From assembly GCA_946480055.1 (NCBI GenBank), contig CAMLID010000005.1, positions 45,419-109,418 of the forward strand: DNA of 64,000 nt, in the 5' to 3' direction. This document shows, piece after piece, positions 1 through 9,455 of this stretch (positions are counted from its first letter, which is position 1; each line of letters begins with the position of its first letter). The DNA comes from an uncultured Lysobacter sp. (GTDB lineage: Bacteria > Pseudomonadota > Gammaproteobacteria > Xanthomonadales > Xanthomonadaceae). A model generated the notes under the pieces. That model saw only the letters and a program-made list of their open reading frames with translations. It was not told where the DNA came from and searched no databases. The translations under genes were made by a program, and so were the position numbers.

Positions 1-158
1 CCGCTGCCCTCGCCTGCTCCACCCCACCTGCTCCACCCCTTCGCCTGCTCCGACCAACGGCTGTCCGCCGCCGCGCGCACGCCGCGTTGACTCCCATGCA
101 CAGGGGCCTGCGGCAGGGCTTGCCGCGCGTCCAGGGACGGACCGGTCAGGACGCGGAC

Positions 159-1208
159 ATGAGCATCGACGAAGCACGCCTCAACGAATTCCTGGGCCGC
201 GCCGTGGGCGACCTGGGCGCCTCGATCAGCGCCACGCTGATGCTGGTCGGCGATCAACTCGGCTACTACCGGGCGCTGGCGAAAGAGCCCCTGAGTCCGG
301 CCGAACTGGCCGCGCGCACCGGCACCCACGAGCGCTACGTGCGCGAGTGGCTGGGCAACCAGGCCGCCGGCGGCTACGTGGAGTACGACGCCGGCAACGG
401 GCGCTACTGGCTCAGCGAGGAACAGACGCTGTGCCTGGCCGACCCCGGCGGACCGGTCGACCTGCCCGGCGCCTATTCCATCGTCGAGGCCGCGTTCCAC
501 GCCCTGGAACGCACCAAGGACAATTTCCGCACCGGCGCCGGCATGGAATGGGGCGAACACCATCCCTGCCTGTTCCAAGGCACCGAGCGCTTCTTCCGCG
601 CCGGCTACAACGCGCACCTGCTGAGCGAATGGCTGCCGGCGCTGGACGGCGTGCTCGACAAGCTGCGCCAAGGCGCCAAGGTCGCCGATGTCGGTTGCGG
701 CCACGGCGCCAGCACCACGCTGATGGCCAAGGCCTTCCCCAACACCGCCTTCATCGGCTACGACTACCACGCCGCCTCGATCGAGACCGCGCGCCGCCGC
801 GCCCAGGACGCCGGCATCGACAACGCCTACTTCGAAGTCGCCGACGCCAGCAGCTACACCGGCCGCAACTTCGACCTGATCGCTTTCTTCGATTGCCTGC
901 ACGACATGGGCGACCCGGTCGGCGCCGCGCGCCACGCGCGCGAGGCGCTCAAGCCCGACGGCCATTGCCTGCTGGTCGAACCCTTCGCCGGCGACCGCGT
1001 CGAGGACAACCTCAATCCGGTCGGACGCGTGTACTACGGCGCGTCCTCGCAGATCTGCGTGCCGGTGTCGCTGGCGCGCAACGGTCCGGCGCTGGGTGCG
1101 CAGGCCGGCGAAGCGCGGCTGCAACAAGTCATGAGCGAGGGCGGCTTCAGCCGTTTCCGCCGCGCCACCCAGACACCGTTCAACCTGGTGCTGGAAGCGC
1201 GACCGTAG
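159..1208 (+). CDS. SAM-dependent methyltransferase with N-terminal winged helix
   Basis: Predicted 349-residue class I methyltransferase. Residues from about 20 to 110 look like the winged-helix dimerisation region of Rv2258c-type enzymes (segments AELAARTGTHERYVREWLG and GRYWLSEEQ). The Rossmann SAM site follows as VADVGCGHGAST, with an acidic residue at the end of the second strand (FIGYDYH) and a later FDLIAFFDCLHDMGDP stretch. The reading frame is open 24 codons further upstream, but the ATG at 159 gives the natural N-terminus MSIDEARLN. The acceptor substrate cannot be read from the sequence. It stands alone on this strand, facing the ohr operon, with no obvious co-operonic partner. Confidence 0.85.
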   Translation: MSIDEARLNEFLGRAVGDLGASISATLMLVGDQLGYYRALAKEPLSPAELAARTGTHERYVREWLGNQAAGGYVEYDAGNGRYWLSEEQTLCLADPGGPVDLPGAYSIVEAAFHALERTKDNFRTGAGMEWGEHHPCLFQGTERFFRAGYNAHLLSEWLPALDGVLDKLRQGAKVADVGCGHGASTTLMAKAFPNTAFIGYDYHAASIETARRRAQDAGIDNAYFEVADASSYTGRNFDLIAFFDCLHDMGDPVGAARHAREALKPDGHCLLVEPFAGDRVEDNLNPVGRVYYGASSQICVPVSLARNGPALGAQAGEARLQQVMSEGGFSRFRRATQTPFNLVLEARP

Positions 1209-1230
1209 CCCGCACCAAGGCGGCGCGCAC

Positions 1231-1261
1231 GAAAAATCCCGGCGCGTCGCCGCGCCGGGAT
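1231..1261 (-). terminator. Rho-independent terminator of ohr
   Basis: Perfect 11-bp stem (1236-1246 with 1251-1261) and a 4-nt loop. On the minus strand it is followed by a T run (the A run at 1232-1236 of the plus strand). It lies 26 nt after the ohr stop codon. Confidence 0.85.
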
Positions 1262-1286
1262 CCGGTGTTGCGTGCCTCGACCGCGA

Positions 1287-1712
1287 TCAGACGATGGTCA
1301 GGGTGACGTCGATGTTGCCGCGGGTCGCGTTCGAGTACGGGCACACCTGGTGCGCCTTCTCGACCAGGGCTTCGGCCTGTTCGCGCGGCAGGCCCGGCAG
1401 CGAGATCTTGAGCTCGGCCTGGATGCCGAAGCCGGCCGGGATCGGGCCGATGCCGACGGCGCCTTCGATCGAGGTGTCGGCCGGCAGCGCGATCTTTTCC
1501 TTGCCGGCGACGAACTTCAGCGCGCCGATGAAGCAGGCCGAATAGCCGGCCGCGAACAACTGCTCGGGATTGGTGCCGTCGCCGCCGGCGCCGCCGAGTT
1601 CGCGCGGGGTGGTCAGTTTGACGTCGAGGACGTTGTCGGAGGAAACGGCGCGACCGTCGCGGCCGCCGGTGGCGGTGGCGTGGGCGGTGTAGAGGACTTG
1701 GTCGAGGGACAT
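1287..1712 (-). CDS. ohr: organic hydroperoxide resistance protein Ohr
   Basis: OsmC/Ohr-family thiol peroxidase of 141 residues, the usual length, which reduces organic (fatty-acid) hydroperoxides in the cytoplasm. The two redox cysteines are visible at C60 ([12 protein letters not shown]) and C124 ([16 protein letters not shown]). The N-terminal segment containing [14 protein letters not shown] and the block [11 protein letters not shown] are typical of the Ohr branch rather than OsmC. It follows ohrR on the same strand after a gap of 115 nt, so the two may be co-transcribed; the gap could also hold a separate ohr promoter. Confidence 0.95.
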   Translation of the reverse strand: MSLDQVLYTAHATATGGRDGRAVSSDNVLDVKLTTPRELGGAGGDGTNPEQLFAAGYSACFIGALKFVAGKEKIALPADTSIEGAVGIGPIPAGFGIQAELKISLPGLPREQAEALVEKAHQVCPYSNATRGNIDVTLTIV

Positions 1713-1827
1713 GGGATAACTCCTGCGTGGGGTTGGGGTCGGTGGGTGGTGAGCGAAACCGTCGCCGGTTTCGTGATTCGTCGATCAATCTGGGGCGGTT
1801 CGGAACATCGCGTATCTAACGCCGCGC

Positions 1828-2328
1828 TCAGGCGTGCCGCATCAGGTTGGAGCGCAGCGATTCCAACTGCGACTTCATCGATCCGATCTGCTCGGGCGCG
1901 CAACCGGCAGCGCCGAAGATGCCCATCGGCACCGCGCGCGCCGGCTGTTCCAGCGCGCGGCCGGCCTCGGTGAGGGCGATGATCACTTGGCGTTCGTCGG
2001 CCTGGGCGCGGGTGCGGCTGATCAGGCCCGCACTTTGCAGGCGCTTGAGCAAGGGGGTCAGCGTGGCCGAGTCCAGAAACAGGCGTTCGCCGATCTCCGA
2101 CACCGTGACCTGGTCGCGCTCCCACAACACCATCATCACCAGGTACTGCGGATAGGTCAGGCCCAGGCCCGCGAGCAACTTGCGGTAGACCTTGTTCAAA
2201 GTCAGCCCGGTCGAATACAGGGCGAAGCAGAGCTGGTCGTCCAGCTTCAGCGACGGCTGCTTCAACGAGGTTTGCTCGGACGCGGCGCTCAGGGGCTCGG
2301 CGGTCGGATGGGAGGTGTGCGGCTTCAT
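1828..2328 (-). CDS. ohrR: MarR-family peroxide-sensing repressor OhrR
   Basis: MarR-family winged-helix regulator of 166 residues. The N-terminal sensing cysteine sits in the diagnostic [11 protein letters not shown] motif (C34), and a second C-terminal cysteine (C143, GAAGCAPEQ) fits the two-Cys class known from Xanthomonas, in which peroxide oxidation forms an intersubunit disulfide and releases DNA. The recognition helix region reads [15 protein letters not shown] and the wing region [10 protein letters not shown]. The frame extends 12 codons upstream, but that would run through the palindromic operator; I therefore place the start at the ATG at 2328. It lies directly upstream of ohr. Confidence 0.93.
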   Translation of the reverse strand: MKPHTSHPTAEPLSAASEQTSLKQPSLKLDDQLCFALYSTGLTLNKVYRKLLAGLGLTYPQYLVMMVLWERDQVTVSEIGERLFLDSATLTPLLKRLQSAGLISRTRAQADERQVIIALTEAGRALEQPARAVPMGIFGAAGCAPEQIGSMKSQLESLRSNLMRHA

Positions 2329-2338
2329 GGAGCGTAAT

Positions 2339-2380
2339 TTACATAGCGCGCTATTTAATTGCAAGCTACTATATTAACAA
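2339..2380 (-). promoter_or_regulatory. ohrR promoter with palindromic operator
   Basis: A 20-bp inverted repeat (2339-2358; perfect 12-bp core ATAGCGCGCTAT, one mismatched pair outside it) lies 10 nt before the ohrR start. On the minus strand a candidate -35 TTGTTA (2375-2380), 16-nt spacer and -10 TTAAAT (2353-2358) overlap it. This geometry suits autorepression by OhrR; that OhrR binds here is inference. Confidence 0.6.
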
Positions 2381-2744
2381 TGGCTAAATTTCAGTCGGAA
2401 CGGCTCGGACACGCCCCTGCCGGCGGCGACCGGCATCCGGTGCTCCGGTCACCTTAGTCAGCGGCGATCGCAGGCCGATGACCGTGGCGCCGGCCAAGCG
2501 GCTCAGCCCGCCCGCACTGCGTCGGCGCCGAGCCAGCGGGCACGCTTGCCGCCCCACCCGTCTCACGCACTGCGACGATGCTCGCGTACAAAACGGCCTC
2601 GACTGCGCACGGGCCGCTCACCGCGCTCGCGTACACTCGGCGCCCATTGCGCTGGCGGCGAAGGCTGCCGGCGCTGCACTCGTTTTGGCCCGACGCCACG
2701 ACGAGCGCCCCGCCCTCACCGATACCGCCGTCCGCACCCGACCG
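2381..2744. other. intergenic region before mfd, no gene recognised
   Basis: About 360 nt between the ohrR promoter and mfd. The mfd frame is open through most of it, but the residues are arginine/alanine-rich and unlike Mfd. I see no convincing promoter or RNA element. Confidence 0.5.
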
Positions 2745-5700
2745 ATGCCCAAGTTCCCGTTCCCCGTTCCGCCGCTGCCCAAGGCCGGCCAGCAACGCGC
2801 CTGGTGGCGCGCGCCGGCCTCGCCGTCCGCGCTGGCCTTCCACCTCGCCGCCGCGGCGGCCGCGCACACCGGCCCGCTGCTCGCGATCGCGCGCGACAAC
2901 CATGCCGCGCATCAGTTGGAATCCGACCTGCGCACCCTGCTCGGCGGCGACGACGCGATTCCGGTGCTGCCGTTCCCGGATTGGGAAACCCTGCCCTACG
3001 ACCAGTTCAGTCCGCACCCGGACATCGTCTCGCAGCGCCTGTCCGCGCTGCACCGTTTGCCGAGCCTGCAACGCGGCATCGTGGTGGTGCCGGTGCAGAC
3101 CGTGCTGCAGCGCCTGGCGCCGCTCAAGCACGTGGTCGGCGGCAGTTTCGACGTGCGCGTCGGCCAGCGCCTGGACCTGGAAGCGGAGAAGCGCCGCCTG
3201 GAATCGGCCGGCTACCGCAACGTGCCGCAGGTGCTGGACCCGGGCGACTTCGCGGTCCGCGGCGGTCTGCTCGACGTGTATCCGATGGGCGCCGACTCGC
3301 CGTTCCGGGTCGAACTGCTCGACGACGAGATCGACACCATCCGCGCCTTCGATCCCGAATCTCAGCGTTCGCTGGACAAGATCGAATCGGTGCGCCTGCT
3401 GCCCGGCCGCGAAGTGCCGCTGGACGAGGCCTCGCTCAAGCGCGCGCTCGACGCGCTGCGCGACCGCTTCGATCTCGACACCCGCCGCAGCGGTCTCTAT
3501 CAGGACCTCAAGGCCGGCCTGGCGCCGTCGGGCATCGAGTACTACCTGCCGCTGTTCTTCAGCGAGACCGCGACCCTGTTCGATTATCTGGCCGCGAACG
3601 TGTTGCCGGTGATCGGCGACGGCGCGTTCGAGGCCGCCGAACAATTCTGGACCCACACCGGCGAGCGCTACGAACAGCGCCGCCACGACCTCGAACGCCC
3701 GCTGCTGCCGCCCGACGCGCTGTACCTGTCGCCGGACGCGCTGCGCGAACGCCTCAACCGCGGCGACCGGGTCGAGGTCTGCGGCGACGGCCACCCGCAA
3801 CGCGAACGCGCGCTCGCGCTCGGCGACCAACCGGCGCCGGCGCTGCCGGTCGCGGCCAAGGACGCCGCGCCCGCGCAGGCGCTCAAGTCCTTCCTGGGCA
3901 GCTACCGCGGCCGCGTGCTGATCGCCGCCGACAGCGCCGGCCGTCGCGAGGCGCTGCTGGAATTGCTGCTGGCCGCCGAACTGCGCCCGGAAGTGCTGAG
4001 CGACTGGAGCGCGTTCGCGACCGGCGCCAGCCGCTTCGCGATTGCGGTGGCGCCGCTGGACGACGGCTTCGCCCTGACCGAACCGGCCCTGGCGGCACTG
4101 ACCGAACGCCAGCTGTTCCCCGACCGCGCCTCGCAACCGCGCCGGCGCAAGCGCGTCGGACGCGAGCCCGAGGCGATCATCCGCGACCTGGGCGAGTTGT
4201 CCGAAGGCGCGCCGATCGTGCACGAGGATCACGGCGTCGGCCGTTACCGCGGTCTGATCGTGCTGGAGGCCGGCGGACAACCCGGCGAATACCTCGAGAT
4301 CGAATACGCCAAGGGCGACCGCCTGTACGTGCCGGTCGCGCAGTTGCACCTGATCAGCCGCTACTCCGGCGCATCGGTCGAAACCGCGCCGCTGCATTCG
4401 CTGGGCGGCGAGCAGTGGACCAAGGCCAAGAAGAAAGCCGCCGAGAAGGTTCGCGACGTCGCCGCCGAACTGCTCGAGATCCAGGCCAAGCGCCAGGCCC
4501 GCGCCGGCCTGGCCCTGGACTTGGACCGCGTCATGTACGAACCCTTCGCGGCCGCGTTCCCGTTCGAGGAAACCCCGGACCAGCACGCTGCGATCGAATC
4601 GGTGATCCGCGACCTCGGCAGCAGCCAGCCGATGGACCGCGTGGTCTGCGGCGACGTCGGCTTCGGCAAGACCGAAGTCGCGGTGCGCGCGGCCTTCGTC
4701 GCCGCCGCCGCCGGCAAGCAGGTCGCCGTGCTGGTGCCGACCACGCTGCTGGCCGAACAGCACTACCGCAATTTCCGCGACCGTTTCGCCGACTGGCCGC
4801 TGCGGGTGGAAGTGCTGTCGCGCTTCAAGACCGCCAAGGAGATCAAGGCCGAACTGGAGAAGCTCGCCGAGGGCAAGATCGACGTGATCGTCGGCACCCA
4901 CCGCCTGCTGCAGCCGGACGTGCGTTTCCCCGACCTGGGCCTGGTGATCGTCGACGAAGAACAACGCTTCGGCGTGCGCCAGAAGGAAGCGCTGAAGGCG
5001 CTGCGCGCCAACGTGCACCTGCTGACCCTGACCGCGACCCCGATCCCACGCACGCTCAACATGGCCATGGCCGGCCTGCGCGACCTGTCGATCATCGCCA
5101 CCCCGCCCGCGCATCGCCTGGCGGTGCAGACCTTCGTCGTGCCCTGGGACGACGCCCAGTTGCGCGAGGCCTTCCAGCGCGAGCTCGCGCGCGGCGGCCA
5201 GGTCTACTTCCTGCACAACGACGTCGAAAGCATCGGCCGCATGCAGCGCCAGTTGCAGGAACTGGTGCCGGAGGCGCGCATCGGCGTCGCCCACGGCCAG
5301 ATGGCCGAGCGCGAACTCGAACGGGTGATGCTCGACTTCCACAAGCAACGCTTCAACGTGCTGCTGGCGACCACGATCATCGAATCGGGCATCGACATCC
5401 CCAACGCCAACACCATCATCATGAACCGCGCCGACAAGTTCGGCCTGGCCCAGATGCACCAGCTGCGCGGCCGCGTCGGCCGTTCGCACCACCGCGCCTA
5501 TGCTTACTTGGTGGTACCGGATAAACGCTCGATCACGCCCGACGCGCGCAAGCGCCTGGACGCGATCGCGGCCATGGACGAACTCGGCGCCGGTTTCACC
5601 CTGGCCACCCACGACCTGGAAATCCGCGGCGCCGGCGAGTTGCTGGGCGAGGACCAGAGCGGGCAGATGGCCGAAGTCGGTTTCAGCCTCTACACCGAGC

Positions 5701-6209
5701 TGCTGGAACGTGCGGTGCGTTCGATCCGCCAGGGCAAGCTGCCCGACGTGGATTCGGTCGAGGCGCGCGGCGCCGAAGTCGAACTGCATATCCCGGCACT
5801 GATCCCCGACGACTACCTGCCCGACGTGCACACCCGTCTGACTTTGTACAAGCGCGTCAGCGGCGCGCGCGACGTCGACGCCCTGCGCGAACTGCAGGTC
5901 GAGATGATCGACCGCTTCGGCCTGCTGCCGGACGCGGCCAAACATCTGTTCGCGGTGGCCGAACTGAAACTGGCCGCGACCGAACTGGGCATCCGCAAGC
6001 TCGACCTGGGCGAGAAGGGCGGCCGCGTGCAGTTCATCGAGAAACCCAATGTCGACCCGATGGCGGTGATCCGCCTGATCCAGACCCAGTCCAAGCTCTA
6101 CCAGATGGACGGCGCCGACAAGCTCAAGATCAAGCTCGACCTGCCCGACGCGCCGGCACGCCTGGCCGCGGCCAAGGGTCTGCTGACCGTGCTGCGGCAA
6201 GCCGCCTAG
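2745..6209 (+). CDS. mfd: transcription-repair coupling factor Mfd
   Basis: Superfamily 2 DNA translocase of 1154 residues that removes RNA polymerase stalled at lesions and recruits UvrA. Order of domains: UvrB-like N-terminal modules; RNA-polymerase-interaction domain near residue 490 (VHEDHGVGRYRGL); Walker A at 636-643 (GDVGFGKT); DEEQ box at 737-740; motif III LTATPIPRTL; helicase motif VI region QLRGRVGRSHHRAY near residue 900; TRCF C-terminal domain at the end. The frame is open 89 codons upstream, but the ATG at 2745 gives the family-like start MPKFPFPVPPLP and normal length. It is monocistronic as far as can be seen. Confidence 0.97.
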   Translation: MPKFPFPVPPLPKAGQQRAWWRAPASPSALAFHLAAAAAAHTGPLLAIARDNHAAHQLESDLRTLLGGDDAIPVLPFPDWETLPYDQFSPHPDIVSQRLSALHRLPSLQRGIVVVPVQTVLQRLAPLKHVVGGSFDVRVGQRLDLEAEKRRLESAGYRNVPQVLDPGDFAVRGGLLDVYPMGADSPFRVELLDDEIDTIRAFDPESQRSLDKIESVRLLPGREVPLDEASLKRALDALRDRFDLDTRRSGLYQDLKAGLAPSGIEYYLPLFFSETATLFDYLAANVLPVIGDGAFEAAEQFWTHTGERYEQRRHDLERPLLPPDALYLSPDALRERLNRGDRVEVCGDGHPQRERALALGDQPAPALPVAAKDAAPAQALKSFLGSYRGRVLIAADSAGRREALLELLLAAELRPEVLSDWSAFATGASRFAIAVAPLDDGFALTEPALAALTERQLFPDRASQPRRRKRVGREPEAIIRDLGELSEGAPIVHEDHGVGRYRGLIVLEAGGQPGEYLEIEYAKGDRLYVPVAQLHLISRYSGASVETAPLHSLGGEQWTKAKKKAAEKVRDVAAELLEIQAKRQARAGLALDLDRVMYEPFAAAFPFEETPDQHAAIESVIRDLGSSQPMDRVVCGDVGFGKTEVAVRAAFVAAAAGKQVAVLVPTTLLAEQHYRNFRDRFADWPLRVEVLSRFKTAKEIKAELEKLAEGKIDVIVGTHRLLQPDVRFPDLGLVIVDEEQRFGVRQKEALKALRANVHLLTLTATPIPRTLNMAMAGLRDLSIIATPPAHRLAVQTFVVPWDDAQLREAFQRELARGGQVYFLHNDVESIGRMQRQLQELVPEARIGVAHGQMAERELERVMLDFHKQRFNVLLATTIIESGIDIPNANTIIMNRADKFGLAQMHQLRGRVGRSHHRAYAYLVVPDKRSITPDARKRLDAIAAMDELGAGFTLATHDLEIRGAGELLGEDQSGQMAEVGFSLYTELLERAVRSIRQGKLPDVDSVEARGAEVELHIPALIPDDYLPDVHTRLTLYKRVSGARDVDALRELQVEMIDRFGLLPDAAKHLFAVAELKLAATELGIRKLDLGEKGGRVQFIEKPNVDPMAVIRLIQTQSKLYQMDGADKLKIKLDLPDAPARLAAAKGLLTVLRQAA

Positions 6210-6243
6210 GCTGTGGTGAGCCGCAGGCGAACCGCACCACAGC
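6210..6243. repeat. inverted repeat after mfd
   Basis: GCTGTGGTG (6210-6218) and CACCACAGC (6235-6243) form a perfect 9-bp stem directly after the mfd stop. There is no T run, so it is not a classical terminator. The following text to about 6325 (GGATCGCAGCG..., GTAGGATGCGGTG) resembles a degraded copy of the repeat at 22657-22739. Confidence 0.5.
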
Positions 6244-6349
6244 GCAGCACCGGATCGCAGCGAACGCACCGTCGCCTCCGATCCATGCGCACGCCATTCC
6301 AGCGTAGGATGCGGTGCCCTCCTCTCACGCCATCGCCACGGTATCGCCC

Positions 6350-6769
6350 ATGAAGGAACTGCTGTCGACCCGTACCACGCTCAGCCTGGCCGCGGCCAAG
6401 CGCATCGCCCAGGCCGCCGAGGCGCGCGCCGTCGCCGACGGCTTGAACGTGTCGATCGCGATCGTCGACGATGCCGGCCGCTTGCTGCACTTCCAGCGCT
6501 TGGACGGCTCGCCCAACTCCAGCGTCGAGGTCGCGATCCGCAAGGCCGAGCACGCCGCCAACTACCGCCGCGATACCGTATTCCACCAGGATCTGCTGAG
6601 CCAGGGCCACCATGTGGTGCTGGGTCTGCCGCACAGCCTTCCGATCGAAGGCGGCGTGCGCCTGCAGATGCAGGGCCAGATCCTGGGCGCGATCGGCGTG
6701 TCCGGCGTGTCCTCGGCCCAGGATGGCGAGATCGCGCGCGCCGGTGCCGAACTTCTGGAATCGCTGTGA
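6350..6769 (+). CDS. GlcG/HbpS-family heme-binding-like protein
   Basis: A 139-residue protein of the GlcG/HbpS family, whose members fold like small flavodoxin-type sensor domains and in some cases bind heme or cobalamin. Signature segments are LSLAAAKRIAQAAEARA near the N-terminus, VSIAIVDDAGRLLHFQRLDG, and the C-terminal GQILGAIGVSGVSSAQDGEIA. No signal peptide is seen, unlike secreted HbpS. A GTG codon at 6314 is in frame, but ATG 6350 matches the family start. The next gene begins 11 nt downstream, so co-transcription with the phosphatase and nfi is likely. The ligand is unknown. Confidence 0.85.
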   Translation: MKELLSTRTTLSLAAAKRIAQAAEARAVADGLNVSIAIVDDAGRLLHFQRLDGSPNSSVEVAIRKAEHAANYRRDTVFHQDLLSQGHHVVLGLPHSLPIEGGVRLQMQGQILGAIGVSGVSSAQDGEIARAGAELLESL

Positions 6770-6779
6770 GGGCAAGCGC

Positions 6780-7292
6780 ATGAGGCCGCTCAAGACCCTG
6801 GCCCTGAGCTTGCTGATATGCGCCCTGTCCGCCTGCGCCAGCCGGCCGGCGCCCCCGGTGCCGCTGGAGTTCGTGCTGGTGCGTCACGCCGAGAAGACCG
6901 ACGACGATCCGCGCGACCCCAATCTCAGCGATGCCGGCCGCGCACGCGCGCAGCGCCTGGCCGAGAGCTTTACCGGCAGCGAGGTCTTCGCCGTCTACGC
7001 CACCGGCTACAAACGCACCCGCGATACCGCCGGCCCGACCGCGAGCGCGCACGCGATGGCGGTGACCGTGTACGACGCCAAGCTGCCGGCCGCGGAATTC
7101 GCCGCGCAACTGCGCCGCCAGCATCCGCTGGGCAAGGTGCTGGTGGTCGGCCACAGCAACACCGTGCCGGAAATCGCCGCGGCCCTGTGCGGCTGCGAGG
7201 TCGCGCCGATGGCGGACACCGAATTCGACCGCCGCATCGTCATCGACTTCGACGCCCAGGGCCAGCCGCACCTGAGCGAGACCCGCTACTGA
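6780..7292 (+). CDS. histidine-phosphatase-family lipoprotein
   Basis: Branch 2/SixA-like member of the histidine phosphatase superfamily, 170 residues, with a lipoprotein signal: the lipobox LSAC ends at C19. The catalytic RHAE motif is at residues 35-38 (H36 nucleophile), the second catalytic histidine is in VVGHSNT (H125), and a [10 protein letters not shown] segment carries the conserved arginine. It is expected to be membrane-anchored in the periplasm; the substrate is unknown. The stop codon overlaps the start of nfi (TGATG), which implies translational coupling. Confidence 0.85.
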   Translation: MRPLKTLALSLLICALSACASRPAPPVPLEFVLVRHAEKTDDDPRDPNLSDAGRARAQRLAESFTGSEVFAVYATGYKRTRDTAGPTASAHAMAVTVYDAKLPAAEFAAQLRRQHPLGKVLVVGHSNTVPEIAAALCGCEVAPMADTEFDRRIVIDFDAQGQPHLSETRY

Positions 7293-7966
7293 TGCGCCAG
7301 GCCGCGCTGCCGGCCTGGGACGGCGACGTCGCGGCCGCGCGCGCCTTGCAGGAAACGCTGGCACGCGAAGTCGTACTGCACGACGACTACCCGACGCCGC
7401 TGCGCCGCATCGCCGGCTTCGACGTCGGTTTCGAAGACGAAGGCGCGACCACGCGCGCTGCCGCGGTGCTGCTCGACGCCGAAACCCTGCAGCCCATACA
7501 GCAGCAGGTCGCGCGCGTCCCGACCCGGATGCCCTACATCCCCGGCCTGCTGAGCTTTCGCGAACTGCCGGCGCTGCTGGCCGCGCTGGCGTTACTGGAC
7601 GAAGCGCCGGATCTGGTCTTCGTCGACGGCCACGGCATCGCCCATCCGCGCGGGCTCGGCATCGCCGCGCATTTCGGCGTCGCCACCGGCCTGCCCAGCA
7701 TCGGCGTGGCCAAGAAGGTATTGGTCGGTCGGCACGACGAGGTCGGTCCGCACAGCGGCGACCACGCGCCATTGCTGCATCGCGGCCAGCTCGTCGGCCA
7801 GGTCCTGCGCAGCAAGCCGCGCTGCCTGCCGCTGATCGTCTCCCCCGGACATCGGGTGTCGATGGCGAGCGCGCTGATGCTGACACTGGGCTGCCTGCGC
7901 GGCTATCGCCTGCCTGAGCCGACCCGGCTCGCCGATCGTCTGGCCTCGCGTCGCGACCGGCGTTGA
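7292..7966 (+). CDS. nfi: endonuclease V (deoxyinosine 3'-endonuclease)
   Basis: A 224-residue Nfi that nicks DNA near deoxyinosine and other deaminated bases. Recognised by GFDVGFE (D44, a metal ligand), the wedge segment [10 protein letters not shown], the block [19 protein letters not shown] with the second catalytic aspartate, and [10 protein letters not shown]. The length is as expected. The ATG overlaps the stop of the preceding phosphatase gene by one base. No poly-T terminator follows. Confidence 0.96.
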   Translation: MRQAALPAWDGDVAAARALQETLAREVVLHDDYPTPLRRIAGFDVGFEDEGATTRAAAVLLDAETLQPIQQQVARVPTRMPYIPGLLSFRELPALLAALALLDEAPDLVFVDGHGIAHPRGLGIAAHFGVATGLPSIGVAKKVLVGRHDEVGPHSGDHAPLLHRGQLVGQVLRSKPRCLPLIVSPGHRVSMASALMLTLGCLRGYRLPEPTRLADRLASRRDRR

Positions 7967-8102
7967 ATCCGGGCGGCACCGGCTCGGCGCATCCCATCGG
8001 TCCCCATCGTCAGCCTTCCAGCGGTGAAGGCCGCGTCGCGGCGCACGCAGCGGCATCGGGTACGATCCTGGCCTTCCGCACCGCTCGCGCACGGAGCTCG
8101 TG

Positions 8103-8480
8103 ATGACCCGTTTGTTCGCCGCCCTGCTCTCGCTCACCGCCCTGTCCGCCTGCGCCAGCGGCGGCGGTCCCGGCGCCCTCGACGGCGACGGCAGCGCGAC
8201 CCTGAAACCCGGCGAGCGCATCGCCCTGGCCGACCGCTCGCAGCTGCGCTACATCGGCGTGACCGCCGATTCGCGCTGCCCGCCGAACGTGCAGTGCATC
8301 CGCGCCGGCGATGCCGATGTCGCCTTCGAATTCGCGCCCGTCGACGGCGCGGCGCAGCCGCTGGCGTTCAACACCGAAAACGCACGCACCCTCCGCGCCG
8401 GCAGTTGGACCATCGAACTGACCGCGCTGGCCCACGGCGACGCCCCGGCGGCCACGGTCAGGATCGCCGCGACACCCTGA
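8103..8480 (+). CDS. small lipoprotein, function unknown
   Basis: A 125-residue predicted lipoprotein: signal sequence MTRLFAALLSLTALSAC with lipobox LSAC. The mature part contains two cysteines close together (SRCPPNVQCIRAGDADV) and is otherwise beta-rich. That segment recalls short extracytoplasmic proteins annotated only as hypothetical in this family. A GTG one codon upstream (8100) is an alternative start. It stands alone between nfi and the pirin gene, followed by a long hairpin. Confidence 0.8.
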   Translation: MTRLFAALLSLTALSACASGGGPGALDGDGSATLKPGERIALADRSQLRYIGVTADSRCPPNVQCIRAGDADVAFEFAPVDGAAQPLAFNTENARTLRAGSWTIELTALAHGDAPAATVRIAATP

Positions 8481-8534
8481 GCGCAGCGCCAAGCGTCGCG
8501 CGCGCAACAGCCCGTTGCGCGCGCCGCGCTGCGC
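8481..8534 (+). terminator. long hairpin after the lipoprotein gene
   Basis: Immediately after the stop codon: an inner perfect 11-bp stem (8498-8508 with 8514-8524) and an outer 8-bp stem (8481-8488 with 8527-8534). There is no T run, so it may be a weak or Rho-assisted terminator or an mRNA-stabilising structure. Confidence 0.5.
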
Positions 8535-8594
8535 CGTGGCGGCGGCCGTGACAAGCTTTCGGACCTCGATTCCGCGCAGCCAGAGAGCCACGCC

Positions 8595-9455
8595 ATGAGC
8601 ACGATCATCGCCCCCCGCGTCCACGACCTCGGCGGCTTCCAGGTGCGCCGCGCCGTACCTTCGATCCAGGCGCGCTCGGTCGGGCCGTTCGTGTTCGTCG
8701 ATCACATGGGACCGGCGCTGTTCGAGCCCGGCCGCGGCATCGACGTGCGTCCGCATCCGCACATCGGCTTGGCCACGGTCACCTTCCTGTGGTCGGGCAG
8801 CATCGGCCACCGCGACACTCTGGGCAGCGTCCAGGACATCAACCCCGGCGACGTCAACTGGATGACCGCCGGCCGCGGCATCGCTCATTCCGAACGCACC
8901 CCGCAGGCGCTGCGCGCGGGCGAGCATCCGCTGCACGGCATGCAGACGTGGGTGGCCCTGCCCAAATCCTACGAAGAGACCGCGCCGGCCTTCCATCACC
9001 ACGGCGCGGCGACGCTGCCGCAACTGCGTCGCGACGGCGCCTGGCTGCGCGTGGTCGCCGGCCGCGGCTACGGCGAGGAATCGCCGGTCCGGGTGTTCAG
9101 CGACACCCTCTACGTCGCCATCGATCTGGACGCCGAAGCCGAACTCGCGATCGAGGACAGCCACGCCGAGCGCGCGATCTATTTGCTGGAAGGGGAGGCT
9201 CAGCTCGACGGCGCCGATATTCCCGACAAGCATCTGGTCGTGCTCGATCCGGGCACGCGCCCGGTGCTGCGCGCCAAGACCCCGCTCAAGGCCATGCTGC
9301 TGGGCGGCGAGCCCTTGGACGGCCCGCGCCACTTGTGGTGGAACTTCGTCTCCAGCTCCAAGGAGCGCATCGAGCAGGCCAAGCAGGACTGGCTGGACGG
9401 CCGCTTCGGCCAGGTCCCGGGCGACGACGAGTTCATCCCCCTGCCCGAGCGCTGA
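8595..9455 (+). CDS. pirin family protein
   Basis: A 286-residue bicupin of the pirin family. The metal site of the N-terminal cupin is visible: HPH at 54-56 (RPHPHIGL) and HSE at 98-100 (GRGIAHSERTP), with the conserved PGDVNWMTAGRG between them. Some pirins have quercetinase activity and others are regulatory; the sequence alone does not decide. A second, more distant pirin lies at 13083-13952. No partner gene is close enough to suggest a pathway. Confidence 0.9.
   Translation: MSTIIAPRVHDLGGFQVRRAVPSIQARSVGPFVFVDHMGPALFEPGRGIDVRPHPHIGLATVTFLWSGSIGHRDTLGSVQDINPGDVNWMTAGRGIAHSERTPQALRAGEHPLHGMQTWVALPKSYEETAPAFHHHGAATLPQLRRDGAWLRVVAGRGYGEESPVRVFSDTLYVAIDLDAEAELAIEDSHAERAIYLLEGEAQLDGADIPDKHLVVLDPGTRPVLRAKTPLKAMLLGGEPLDGPRHLWWNFVSSSKERIEQAKQDWLDGRFGQVPGDDEFIPLPER

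Noticed and set aside
11..51. Three near-copies of CCTGCTCC(ACCCC) at the window start
   Set aside because: Too short and irregular to call a repeat array or CRISPR; no spacer structure.
2454..6269. Very long open frame antisense to mfd (1271 codons)
   Set aside because: Gln/Val/His/Arg-rich product without domains; a GC-skew shadow of the real mfd frame.
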